The translations under genes and the position numbers were made by a program. Positions 53,883 through 63,257 of a DNA stretch of 64,000 bases are shown one piece after another. The notes under the pieces were generated by a model. That model was not told where the DNA came from. It did no database searches and saw only the letters and a list, made by a program, of their open reading frames with translations. Each line of letters begins with the position of its first letter. Position 1 is the stretch's first letter. Where the stretch lies: NCBI GenBank assembly GCA_003426165.1, contig QUAH01000008.1:1-64000 (forward strand). Direction: 5' to 3'. Source of the stretch: Candidatus Saccharicenans subterraneus (GTDB lineage Bacteria > Acidobacteriota > Aminicenantia > Aminicenantales > Saccharicenantaceae).

Positions 53883-55253
53883 TCATTCTATCACTTTTCC
53901 CCTGAGCCCGGGGACCTCAGGGCCTTCAAGCAACCTGAGAATGGTCGGGGCTATATCCAGGATGTTGGCGTCTTGTTCCCGGCCGCCTTTTTTCTTCGGG
54001 TCATAGAGTATGTATATGCCCTCGTAATCATGAACGGCATCATCGGGCCCGGTGTCGTTCTCCTCAAGGTACATGGTGCCGTAACCTAGGGTCCCGGCCG
54101 AGCGCCAGTAGAGGTCGTCAAAATAGACCATCAGGTCTGGATATTCTCCGTTCAGCTCCGGGTAATGTTCCTGGGGCTTGATGACCACGGTTTTCCATTC
54201 TTCACCCCGGGGACCACGAATGGCCCGGAGCCTTTCGGCCAGCTCGTCCCGGGCCGCTTCATAATCTTCCGGCCTTATTATTCCCTGGGGCTCTCGTCCC
54301 TCCACGTTGAGGAAAATTCTGGCGTAATAACCGCCCCAGCCCCAGGCCCTGGTCCTGGTCCAGTCGATCTTCAGTTTGTCCACGCTCTCCCCGCGCTGCG
54401 GCGGCTCGGTGACCACCAGGTCGCCCTGTTCAATCAGCCAGTCGTTGACGCAGAAGGCGCCCTTCATTCTCTTGGCCCCGTGGTCGGAGACCACCAGCAC
54501 CGCCGTCCGGTCATCAACTTTCTCCAGCAGCTGTCCGATTTTCTCATCCAGGAAACGGTAGTAATCGGGTATGACCGTTTCGTAGGGATTACCGGGTTCG
54601 TAGAGATGATGGTCCCGGTCCATGAACTTCCAGAAGGCATGGTGGACCCGGTCGACGCCAATTTCCACAAACCAGAACAGCGACCAGTTTTTATCCTGGA
54701 GAAGATAACCTATCACCTCAAAATGATTTTCGGTCATCTGGTAGATTTCTGACAGCACCTGGGACCGGTCTTCCGTTCTGAAAGTGACGTCAAACCTGAA
54801 TGGCCCGAACCGCTCCTCAATTTCCTGGCGGAGCTCAGCCGGGTAGGTATAGGCCTGTTCGCTGGAAGGAGTGATAAAGCAGGAAATCAGCTTTCCCCGG
54901 ACCGGCTTGGGCGGATAACTGGGCGGGACGCTCACCAGCACGCTCTCCCGGCCCTGCTCCCCGAGGTAATCCCAGACAGTTTTTTCTTTAACCGCGGTGG
55001 AGTTGGCAATCCACATCTTGTTGTATTCATAGCCACGGCGGTGCCTGAAGCCATAGAGCCCGAGCTGCCCGGGGTCCCGCCCGGTGGCCATGACCATCCA
55101 GGCCGGGATGGTGATGGGCGGGTCGCAGCTTCTGAGTTTTCCATGTATACCAGCATCCATGAGTTTTTTCAGGTTGGGGAGCTCGGCCACCCGGTCGAAA
55201 ACCAGGGCCGGGGCCGCGCAATCAAGACCTATCACCAGAAGTCGCTTTTTCAT
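53883..55253 (-). CDS. alkaline-phosphatase-superfamily phosphodiesterase/nucleotide pyrophosphatase
   Basis: A 456-residue protein of the type I phosphodiesterase/nucleotide pyrophosphatase family. Metal and nucleophile residues are visible: Asp11 in 'VIGLDCAAPAL', Thr48 in 'PPITIPAWMVMATG', Asp201/His205 in 'GVDRVHHAFW' and Asp257-His258 in 'VVSDHGA'. No signal peptide is seen, so it is probably cytoplasmic. Such proteins split phosphodiester or sulfate-ester bonds. Lying between sat and cysC, it may handle a nucleotide by-product or a sulfated/phosphorylated intermediate; the substrate is unknown. Confidence 0.88.
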   Translation of the reverse strand: MKKRLLVIGLDCAAPALVFDRVAELPNLKKLMDAGIHGKLRSCDPPITIPAWMVMATGRDPGQLGLYGFRHRRGYEYNKMWIANSTAVKEKTVWDYLGEQGRESVLVSVPPSYPPKPVRGKLISCFITPSSEQAYTYPAELRQEIEERFGPFRFDVTFRTEDRSQVLSEIYQMTENHFEVIGYLLQDKNWSLFWFVEIGVDRVHHAFWKFMDRDHHLYEPGNPYETVIPDYYRFLDEKIGQLLEKVDDRTAVLVVSDHGAKRMKGAFCVNDWLIEQGDLVVTEPPQRGESVDKLKIDWTRTRAWGWGGYYARIFLNVEGREPQGIIRPEDYEAARDELAERLRAIRGPRGEEWKTVVIKPQEHYPELNGEYPDLMVYFDDLYWRSAGTLGYGTMYLEENDTGPDDAVHDYEGIYILYDPKKKGGREQDANILDIAPTILRLLEGPEVPGLRGKVIE

Positions 55254-55292
55254 GAGGCAAATTCACCTTTCTGTTTGAAGTCTCTCCCGGCT

Positions 55293-56441
55293 CTAATCAT
55301 TAAACGGGTTGTCAAAAGACAGGATGATTCTGGCCACTTCCGGCCGCATCAGTTCCGGCGGCGGGATTTCGCCCTTGACCAGCAGGTCCCGGATTCTCGT
55401 CCCGGAAAACTGGATATGGGACGAAGAATCGTGGGGACAGGTCTTTTCATTTTCGATGGAACCGCATTTCTTGCAGAAGAAGAATGACTTGAAAAAGAGC
55501 GGTACTATGCCCAGGTCCGGAAACTCCTCAAAGATTTCCTGGGCAGCATAGGGATGGTAATAATTCCCTACCCCGGCATGGTCACGGCCGATGATGATGT
55601 GGGTGCAACCGAAGTTCTTCCTGATGATGGCATGATGGATGGCTTCCCGCGGCCCGGCATAGCGCATCTCCATCTTCAGTATAGCCATGACCGCTCGCTC
55701 CCTGAGGTAATAATGCCTGATGAGCTCCTCGTAGGATGCCAGTATCACCTCGTCCCGGAAATCACCCTTTTTCTTCCGGCCGATGACCGGGTTGATGAAC
55801 AACCCGTCGGTAAAGGTCAGGGCCGCCTTCTGCACGTATTCATGGCCGAGGTGCGGGGTATTGCGGGTCTGAAAGCCGACCACCGTCTTCCAGCCTTTTT
55901 CCCTGAACAGAATCCTGGTTTCCTTCGGGGACAGCCGGTAACGGTCATAGGGAGTTGGCTCCAGTTCCAGCAATTCCACCGGTCCTCCCAGGAGAACTTC
56001 CTTCATGGCCAGGACCCGGCCAACGCCAGGATGCCTGGGATCGGTGGTGCCGTAGACCTTCTGGCTGAATTCCTCCCGGTCGTATTCATACCTGTCTTCA
56101 ACCATCAGCACCCCGACCGGCTTCATTTCTTCTGTCTTCAGCAGGACCTCCTGGCCCGGCTTGATTTTGCCGGCCAGTTCCCTGTCCACATCGATGACTA
56201 TCGGAATGGTCCAGGGCAGGTCGTTAGATAGCCTCATCTGGTTGAGGACGCTGCGGAAATCAGCCCGGTTCAGGAACCCGGTCAGCGGTGAATAGACCCC
56301 GGTAGCAATGTTTTCCAGGTCAGAGACCAGGTCGGGGTCGATAACTATTGAAACCAGCTCGTCCGACCTGGACAGGATTTCAGCCTTTCGGCCAGGTTCG
56401 GCCAGGCGATTTACCAGTTGGCCGCCATGCGGTGGTATCAT
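55293..56441 (-). CDS. sat: sulfate adenylyltransferase (ATP sulfurylase)
   Basis: A 382-residue homomeric ATP sulfurylase (not the CysDN type). 'VYSPLTGFLN', 'GFQTRNTPHLGHE' (QxRN and HxGH active-site motifs), 'IGRDHAGVGNYY' and the zinc set 'CKKCG'...'CPHD' followed by 'FSGTRIRDLL' are all present. It makes APS from sulfate and ATP. AAAGGAG precedes the ATG. The neighbouring APS kinase suggests PAPS production for sulfation rather than, or as well as, dissimilatory use; no aprAB or dsr genes are here. Confidence 0.95.
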   Translation of the reverse strand: MIPPHGGQLVNRLAEPGRKAEILSRSDELVSIVIDPDLVSDLENIATGVYSPLTGFLNRADFRSVLNQMRLSNDLPWTIPIVIDVDRELAGKIKPGQEVLLKTEEMKPVGVLMVEDRYEYDREEFSQKVYGTTDPRHPGVGRVLAMKEVLLGGPVELLELEPTPYDRYRLSPKETRILFREKGWKTVVGFQTRNTPHLGHEYVQKAALTFTDGLFINPVIGRKKKGDFRDEVILASYEELIRHYYLRERAVMAILKMEMRYAGPREAIHHAIIRKNFGCTHIIIGRDHAGVGNYYHPYAAQEIFEEFPDLGIVPLFFKSFFFCKKCGSIENEKTCPHDSSSHIQFSGTRIRDLLVKGEIPPPELMRPEVARIILSFDNPFND

Positions 56442-56484
56442 CGGGTACTCCTTTGGGTCGGGGATAAGAGAACCATTCAGCCTG

Positions 56485-56700
56485 TCAATCGATGTAACCC
56501 AGGGCTTTTAGCCTTTCCTTGATCTTTTCCTCTTCCTCGGCGCTGAAAACTTCCTTGTTTTCCTCGTTCTTCGAAAGGCTTTCCCTGAGCACCTTGGTCA
56601 CGTAGCTGGAGACCGAGCTGAATTCGGTTCCCTTGATCTTTTCTTCTATTTTTTTATAGAGAGAGGTTGGTATGGAGACCGGGGTAAACTCTTTTTCCAT
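56485..56700 (-). CDS. small ribbon-helix-helix-like protein
   Basis: A 71-residue protein. 'FTPVSIPTSLYKKIEEKIKG' and 'FSSVSSYVTKVLRES' form a ribbon and two helices of the Arc/MetJ/CopG kind. The charged C-terminal helix ends 'ERLKALGYID'. It leads the sat operon, 43 bases before sat, so it is a candidate regulator of sulfate activation. From memory, 'LxALGYI' tails also occur at the ends of many sulfatases and related phosphodiesterases; the reason is unknown. Two ATGs follow AGGAGG; I choose the second. Confidence 0.7.
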   Translation of the reverse strand: MEKEFTPVSIPTSLYKKIEEKIKGTEFSSVSSYVTKVLRESLSKNEENKEVFSAEEEEKIKERLKALGYID

Positions 56701-56718
56701 CATTCCTCCTGAGATGAT

Positions 56719-56747
56719 TTTATATAACAGAACCGCCGGTTTTTCAA
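56719..56747 (-). promoter_or_regulatory. promoter of the RHH-sat-PDE-cysC-epimerase operon
   Basis: TTGAAA (56742-56747), a 17-base spacer and TATAAA (56719-56724) on the minus strand. The predicted start near 56712 leaves only about 10 leader bases, including AGGAGG at 56705-56710. Confidence 0.7.
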
Positions 56748-56896
56748 CCTTTAAGGCCAGGCCAACCCTGGCCAGATGAATGTCATCTTTCCAGTTTCAG
56801 GATAGTATAGTAATGAGGCTGGCCGGACAAACTTATAAGCCCATTCCGTTAGCCGGAAACCTATCCTTTGCCTTGAGCCGGGCACATGGGCTTGAC

Positions 56897-57916
56897 ATGA
56901 AAAAAAAAAGTGCTAAGAGAAAATTAAAAGGGTTCCCAAATATGGGCTCAAGAGGGTGGCTGTTTTTATTTATAACCATTCTCTCTTTATCCCTATTTAC
57001 CTGTAAACCTGAGTCTACTGGAACCTCAAAGGACAAGATACTCCCCACAAAGCTGCCCGGCCTTCGAGTGAGCGACATCTCTGGTCGGACGTATTCATTG
57101 AAAAGAGACTTTAGGGACAGGCCCATTCTTATATTATTTTTAGATCCCGATGTGGAAAGCAATATGGGTATCTTGGAAAAGGTCTTAAATGATCTTAATG
57201 ACCTGAAAGTCGCTGTCGTCGTATCCGCAGATAAGATCGAAACCGTGCTCGCCCAGAAATTCGCTTCAGCCCTGTACTTCTTAGCAGGCCCCTATGATAA
57301 AATTATAAGAAAATTTGGGGCTCCCCAGTATCAAAGTTCTTTTTATATCTTTTCCAACAAGGGGAATCTCCTTTATAGGGGTCTCATTGGCAACAGATAT
57401 GAAACCCATCTCAAGAAATTTATCAATCATTACATAAAAAATATTAAGTTCGAGGTTCACGAATTATTGCCTCCCGGCCATAGTTTGAAAGGAGATTTGG
57501 AATTCAAGAATATAGAATGCATTGCTGGCTCAACAAAAAGATATTTCCTTGGCGCTCTTTTCATAAATTTTTGTGATTCATGTCTGGGAGGGCAAATACT
57601 GGCTTTATTTAAAGAAATATTGGATAAGTACCCCGATCATATAAGCTGTTTTATGGTCCTTAAGGATAGGATGAATGGCCAGGATTTAAGGAACCTTGTT
57701 ACACAAGCCAACATCCCATTTCCGGTGCTCTTTGCTCCCCCTGAATTAAGAGCTCGATGGGATATGCTGGCAACTAGATATTCAGAGAGTGAACTTAATG
57801 AATTGACTGTAATGCTCGACAGCCGGGGAGTTATTTTAAGATCGTGGGGACCCGAGATGCAGCAAATAAGCGAGTTGCGTGCCTTCATTAATTCAGTTCT
57901 TGAGCGGGAAAGATAA
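56897..57916 (+). CDS. predicted lipoprotein with thioredoxin/AhpC-like halves
   Basis: A 339-residue protein. The signal is 'WLFLFITILSLSLFTC', with the lipobox 'LFTC'. Residues about 40-180 look like a degraded peroxiredoxin/TlpA-type domain ('LPGLRVSDISGRTYSLKRDF', 'ILILFLDPD', 'FYIFSNKGNLLYRG'); a second half repeats the pattern ('LGALFINFCDSCLGGQ', 'FPVLFAPPEL'), the latter with a CDSC pair. Redox activity is uncertain. Base composition is lower-GC than the neighbours. The start is uncertain: 56897 gives a basic N-extension, and the ATG at 56942 gives a standard short lipoprotein signal. The propeller gene follows after 2 bases. Confidence 0.65.
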   Translation: MKKKSAKRKLKGFPNMGSRGWLFLFITILSLSLFTCKPESTGTSKDKILPTKLPGLRVSDISGRTYSLKRDFRDRPILILFLDPDVESNMGILEKVLNDLNDLKVAVVVSADKIETVLAQKFASALYFLAGPYDKIIRKFGAPQYQSSFYIFSNKGNLLYRGLIGNRYETHLKKFINHYIKNIKFEVHELLPPGHSLKGDLEFKNIECIAGSTKRYFLGALFINFCDSCLGGQILALFKEILDKYPDHISCFMVLKDRMNGQDLRNLVTQANIPFPVLFAPPELRARWDMLATRYSESELNELTVMLDSRGVILRSWGPEMQQISELRAFINSVLERER

Positions 57917-57918
57917 AC

Positions 57919-59025
57919 ATGAAGAAAATCAGACCACATCTCGTTCCACCATTATTTATTTGTCTTCTCCTTGCAGGTCTTAGTCTGACCCCCTTCCAAG
58001 GCCAAGAACACTTCGTAAATGAAAGGAAAAAAATACTTAAAGAGTTGAAGGTCTGGATGGAAAAAAAATACCCTGATAAATGTAAGCCTCTATATCTGAA
58101 CAGAACCATTCCCCTGGAGTCAGCTTCCAAGTCACCAGAAATATTATTTAAGGGCGTAACAACTCTTTCTTGGAGTACAAGTGGACATTTGATATTGCCC
58201 GATTCAATTCTAAATTTTATCTATATTATGGATCGTCATGGAAACATCACCCGAAAAGTTGGCAAGCCGGGTCAGGGGCCTGGCGAGCTGATGCAGCCCG
58301 TAAAGGCCTTCTCCGGCGATGGACTGCTTCAGGTGCTGGAACTTGGAAACATGCGTATTCAATCGTTCGATGAAAACGGTAACCATCTTAATAGCTTCAG
58401 GTTATTTAGGTTCTACACATCAATGGAACGCACAAATGACGGATTATTCTTTGGTGCCCCTGCCTTTCACCAGACGTCAACTGGGCTAGTAGATTTGTTA
58501 ACAGACAAAGGAGAACTTCTGGCAACTTTTGGAGACTGCCTTAATTATAGCTCAGACAACAAGAACTTTAATCTGGATAACTCTATTGTTATCTCTGTCA
58601 GTGATGCCGGGGACCTCTGGGTGGCCTTTAAGCATTATCCGATCATACGCAGATATTCAAAAAGGGGCGAACTTCTCACAGAATTTCATATTGATCATCC
58701 GATCATGAATCGTCAGGCTGCAGCCAATAGAAAAGGAGAGGTTCTACTCACCAACCAGAGAGCACAGGCTCGCATCATTGTAATAAACGCCATAAGAAGT
58801 TTCGAAAATAATATTTACATTTTGCGAACTCACCCCTGCCTGGAAATCATGGCCCTTGACCTAAACGGAAACATCAGTGCGATCTATTACTGGAGTGAAG
58901 ACCTATCCTATTCAAGTCTCGATTTTCTCCTGAGAAGAGAAGGAGAAAGAATCGAGTTTTATGTCCTGAATCTTGAATCTCAAAAAATAGATATTTTTAA
59001 CCATCTCAGAGAAATAAGTTCTTAA
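57919..59025 (+). CDS. secreted 6-bladed beta-propeller (NHL-like) protein
   Basis: A 368-residue protein with a signal peptide ('LVPPLFICLLLAGLSLTPFQGQ'). The propeller part contains 'GNITRKVGKPGQGPGELMQP', 'NMRIQSFDENGNHLNSFRL' and 'IIRRYSKRGELLTEF', each a strand set ending in the next blade, typical of NHL/6-bladed propellers common in diderm anaerobes. Function is unknown; such domains bind proteins or glycans. It forms an operon with the upstream lipoprotein and shares its low GC. Confidence 0.75.
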   Translation: MKKIRPHLVPPLFICLLLAGLSLTPFQGQEHFVNERKKILKELKVWMEKKYPDKCKPLYLNRTIPLESASKSPEILFKGVTTLSWSTSGHLILPDSILNFIYIMDRHGNITRKVGKPGQGPGELMQPVKAFSGDGLLQVLELGNMRIQSFDENGNHLNSFRLFRFYTSMERTNDGLFFGAPAFHQTSTGLVDLLTDKGELLATFGDCLNYSSDNKNFNLDNSIVISVSDAGDLWVAFKHYPIIRRYSKRGELLTEFHIDHPIMNRQAAANRKGEVLLTNQRAQARIIVINAIRSFENNIYILRTHPCLEIMALDLNGNISAIYYWSEDLSYSSLDFLLRREGERIEFYVLNLESQKIDIFNHLREISS

Positions 59026-59547
59026 CTCAACCTTGTCTTTCCTTCCGACCTTGATCTGATTCCCCCACAAAAACAATTTGACTCTCTGCCCGAAGACGAA
59101 ATCTTGGCTCCCTTGCTCATTTTTCAAATTCATAAACAAGCCGGGATATAACGATCGTTCAAGGTCCAGGCCACCTCTATCCGCGGTCATAATATTTAAC
59201 GCTCAATCTACCACCTGGCCGCTCCCAGGTCCTCCCCTCTGCCCGGACATCATCCCTGCGCTAACTGGCCGAGGCCCGGGCCAAATTATTCAAGCTTAGG
59301 AAACAAGCTCAGAATTATTGCCTCGGAAAGCATCTCCTAACCGCTACCCGGCCACCGGTAATAAGATTGGTCTTTTTGAAAGGAGGAAAAATTGAAAAAG
59401 GCCCCTCCTGCCAACCTATCTATTAAATGGCAGGTTTAAGCGGAAAAAAGGGTTGTCTTGACAAAAAAAACCGCACGTGGTTTAATTTTGATACCTGAAG
59501 AGCTGATATGTACTCCAGAATGGACAGAGGTCAAGCCATCCCATAAA
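59026..59547. other. intergenic region before phoH
   Basis: About 520 bases. The last 90 hold the phoH promoter (59458-59486) and leader. A 7-bp inverted repeat (59407-59413 / 59428-59434, 14-base loop) precedes the promoter. No terminator for the propeller gene, tRNA or protein gene was recognised in the rest. Confidence 0.45.
59458..59486 (+). promoter_or_regulatory. promoter of phoH-pgpH-ybeY-corC operon
   Basis: Perfect TTGACA (59458-59463), a 17-base spacer and TTTAAT (59481-59486, 5/6). The predicted start is near 59493, giving a leader of about 55 bases before the chosen phoH ATG. Confidence 0.75.
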
Positions 59548-60492
<945 letters not shown>

Positions 60493-60498
60493 TTCCAG

Positions 60499-62877
60499 AT
60501 GAAAACCATCCAGTTCCGCAAGTTCCGGCTATTTAAGAGCGAGGAAATCTTTCCGCCACGGAAGAAAAAGGAAGCCGGCCCCCAGGAGAAGGTTGCCTGG
60601 TATAAAAAGATAATACAGAGTCCCATTTTTTACATAATTTTTTTTGCGGCCATAATCTCGTTTTTTATCTCCTATTTCCCGGCCAGGCCCCTGCCCACAA
60701 TCAAGCCCGGAGAAATTGCCAGCAAGGATATAATTTCACCGCTGGAGATAACGGTGGAGGACAGCCAGGCCACCGACCGTCGCCGGGAACAGGCCGAGTC
60801 CACCATTCCCCCGGTCTATTTTTATAACCAGAAGATAGTCGCGGTAACCCGCGAAAAAATCAGGCAGTTTTTTGAAAGCGGCCGGGCCTGGCAGAGCGCA
60901 GCTCCGGCCCTCAGCCTGAAAGACCTGCAGAAGAACCTGTCTGAAAACCTCGGCCTGGACATAGACGAGGCCACCCTGAACAACCTGGCCAGGTTGCGCT
61001 TCCCCCAGGAACTGGAACAGTTGCTGGCCGAAACCCTGGCCCCGGTCCTGTCAAAGGAAATCATTCTGTCACGAAGCCTGCTCAGCCATGGTGAACCGGA
61101 AAAAGGCCTGCTGGTGGTCAGGGGAAAGGAAGAAAAACTGCTCAAAGCAGCCGAAATCCTGGAGCTGAGGGAAGCCCGGGCCCAGCTGGTTTCTGAAATA
61201 AACGCCCTGGAACTCCCGGCCCGCACCCGGAACCTGTTGAAGGCCCTGGCTCCAGCCTTTCTGGCCCCGACCATCAATTACGACGCCCCGGAAACGGAAA
61301 TCCGCCGGCTCAAGGCCAGAAACCAGGTGGAGCCGGTTTACTACACCATCAAAAAAGGAAAGGTTATCATCAGGAAGGGCGACGAAGCCACTCCCGAGGT
61401 CATCCGGCAGATTGCCATAATCAATCAAAAAATAAGCAGCCAGCCGCACTGGTTGATCAATTTTGCCGGGCTGCTGGTCCTGTACTCCATCATCTTCTTC
61501 TTCATCTGGAATTTCATTGTCTACGTCACCGGGGATGACAAGCAACTCCGCCTGCTGCAGATGATGGGGTTGACCCTCTTCCTGGGTTTTGTGGCCTACA
61601 AGTCCAGCCTGTTCATCGCCGAGGCTCTGGGGGCCTCGGTCTCGGTCCTCAACGTCGATAAAGAGGCCCTGGTCTTCGGCTTCCCCTTCCAGTTCGGAAC
61701 CTTTATCTTTGCCCTCCTGACCAGGAGCGAAATCGCGGTCATCTACTGCGTGATAAATAGCCTGCTGGCCGGGTACCTGCTCAGCGGCGACTACTTCCTG
61801 GTGCTCTTTGTCTTGCTGGGAGGGATCGCCGCCATCTACGGCCTCAGGTACTACCTGGCTTCCAGCCGCAGCTCGATCCTCAAGACCGGGTTGATGGTCC
61901 TGGCCCCCTTCCAGGTCATCATGGTCCTGATCTTTCACCTGGTCAGGCAGACCTTTTCCAACCTGACCGGACTGGCCACCGAGCTGTTCAGCGCCATCTT
62001 CGGCGGCCTGGTCAGCGCTGCCATCGCCTTTGTCCTCGTCCCCGTTTTTGAAAGCATCTTCGGCTTCATCACGGCCACCAAGCTGCACGAGCTGACCAAC
62101 TCCGACCTGCCGATTTTCAGGCAGCTGGCCCTGGAAGCCCCGGGGACCTACCATCACTCGCTGATCGTGGCCACCCTGGCCGAAAAAGCCGCCGAAAAGA
62201 TCAACGCCAACGCCATGCTGGTCAAGGCCGGCGGCCTTTACCATGATATCGGCAAGGTCAAGAGACCGGAATATTTCAGCGAGAACCAGACTTCCCCTTT
62301 TGATGTTCACCGGGAGCTAACTCCCTCGCTGAGCACCCTGGTCATCGTCAACCATGTCAAGGACGGCATTGACCTGGCCCGGAAACTGAAGCTGCCCCGC
62401 CAGTTGACCGACCTGATTGCCCAGCACCACGGGACCTCCATCGTCCGTTATTTCTTCCAGAAAGCCAAGGAGAAATACGACCCGGAGCTGCACAAGATAG
62501 AGGCCGAGGATTACCGCTACCAGGGGCCGACCCCCAGGAGCAAGGAAGCCGGTTTGATTCTCCTGGCCGACTCGGTGGAAGCGGCCGCCCGCAGCCTGCG
62601 TTCCCCCACCAGGCAGAACCTCAAGAGGGTCATCACCGAAATTTTTAATACCCACCTTCAGGACGGGCAGCTCGACGATTGCGGCTTTTCCCTCAAGGAC
62701 CTGCGGGTCATCGCCAATTCCTTCCTGATCACCCTGGACGCCATCTACCATCCGCGACCCAAGTATCCCGGTTTCGATTTTGAAAAAAAGATAGAAAAGA
62801 AAGAGGAAAATAAAAAGAACAATGGTCGTAATAATAAACAAGCTGAAGAAAAACCCGGTCCCTCCGAAAAGACTTAA
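60499..62877 (+). CDS. pgpH: PgpH-type HD-domain c-di-AMP phosphodiesterase (7TMR-HD)
   Basis: A 792-residue membrane protein. One N-terminal helix (about 33-56) leads to the extracytoplasmic 7TM-HDED domain (about 60-300), then seven helices (about 310-500). The cytosolic HD domain shows 'PGTYHHSLIVATLAEKAA', 'GGLYHDIGKVKRP' (HDIG motif), 'VNHVKDGI' and 'IAQHHGTSIVRYF'. PgpH-like enzymes hydrolyse cyclic di-AMP. Position between phoH and ybeY is widely conserved. The Lys/Asn-rich tail overlaps ybeY by 56 bases. Confidence 0.93.
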   Translation: MKTIQFRKFRLFKSEEIFPPRKKKEAGPQEKVAWYKKIIQSPIFYIIFFAAIISFFISYFPARPLPTIKPGEIASKDIISPLEITVEDSQATDRRREQAESTIPPVYFYNQKIVAVTREKIRQFFESGRAWQSAAPALSLKDLQKNLSENLGLDIDEATLNNLARLRFPQELEQLLAETLAPVLSKEIILSRSLLSHGEPEKGLLVVRGKEEKLLKAAEILELREARAQLVSEINALELPARTRNLLKALAPAFLAPTINYDAPETEIRRLKARNQVEPVYYTIKKGKVIIRKGDEATPEVIRQIAIINQKISSQPHWLINFAGLLVLYSIIFFFIWNFIVYVTGDDKQLRLLQMMGLTLFLGFVAYKSSLFIAEALGASVSVLNVDKEALVFGFPFQFGTFIFALLTRSEIAVIYCVINSLLAGYLLSGDYFLVLFVLLGGIAAIYGLRYYLASSRSSILKTGLMVLAPFQVIMVLIFHLVRQTFSNLTGLATELFSAIFGGLVSAAIAFVLVPVFESIFGFITATKLHELTNSDLPIFRQLALEAPGTYHHSLIVATLAEKAAEKINANAMLVKAGGLYHDIGKVKRPEYFSENQTSPFDVHRELTPSLSTLVIVNHVKDGIDLARKLKLPRQLTDLIAQHHGTSIVRYFFQKAKEKYDPELHKIEAEDYRYQGPTPRSKEAGLILLADSVEAAARSLRSPTRQNLKRVITEIFNTHLQDGQLDDCGFSLKDLRVIANSFLITLDAIYHPRPKYPGFDFEKKIEKKEENKKNNGRNNKQAEEKPGPSEKT

Positions 62878-63253
62878 GAGCCTGCTGCAGCAGCTCGGCC
62901 GTCGCTACCGTGTGGGCCGAGCCGAGGTGGTTCTGACCCTGGTCGGGCCCCGGGCCATCCGTTCCCTGAACCGGAAATACCGGCATAAGGACCGCCCGAC
63001 CGATGTCCTGAGCTTCAGCCTTAAGGAAAAGGGGCCGGACGGGAAATTCTACCTGGGGGACATCATCATCTGCCCCGAGGTAGCCCGAAAACAGGCCCAT
63101 AAACAGGGTCACTCGCTTCTGCGGGAAATTGAAATCCTGACAATCCACGGTTTCCTTCACCTCCTGGGGTTCGAGCATTTCAAAGGGATGGAAGAAGAGG
63201 AAGCCAGGGTACGCCCCCGCTTGCTGAAAAATTACCGGGGGGATAAGAGCTGA
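62822..63253 (+). CDS. ybeY: endoribonuclease YbeY
   Basis: A 143-residue zinc protein for 16S rRNA maturation and ribosome quality control. 'LNRKYRHKDRPTDVLSFSL', 'LGDIIICPEVARKQA' and the zinc motif 'TIHGFLHLLGFEH' (HGxLHLxGxxH) identify it. The ATG lies inside the end of pgpH; a later start is possible but would trim the first strand. The corC-like gene follows after 4 bases. Confidence 0.95.
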   Translation: MVVIINKLKKNPVPPKRLKSLLQQLGRRYRVGRAEVVLTLVGPRAIRSLNRKYRHKDRPTDVLSFSLKEKGPDGKFYLGDIIICPEVARKQAHKQGHSLLREIEILTIHGFLHLLGFEHFKGMEEEEARVRPRLLKNYRGDKS

Positions 63254-63257
63254 AACC

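Noticed and set aside
59392-59439. Possible 15-codon leader peptide (TTG start after AAAGGAGG) before phoH
   Set aside because: The predicted phoH promoter lies downstream of it, so it would not be on the phoH mRNA; no regulatory codons are evident. The ribosome-site match may be chance.
61069-62310. 413-codon open frame on the minus strand opposite pgpH
   Set aside because: It mirrors the codons of a well-supported PgpH coding region; its translation is low-complexity (Gln/Asp/Gly rich) and shows no domain.
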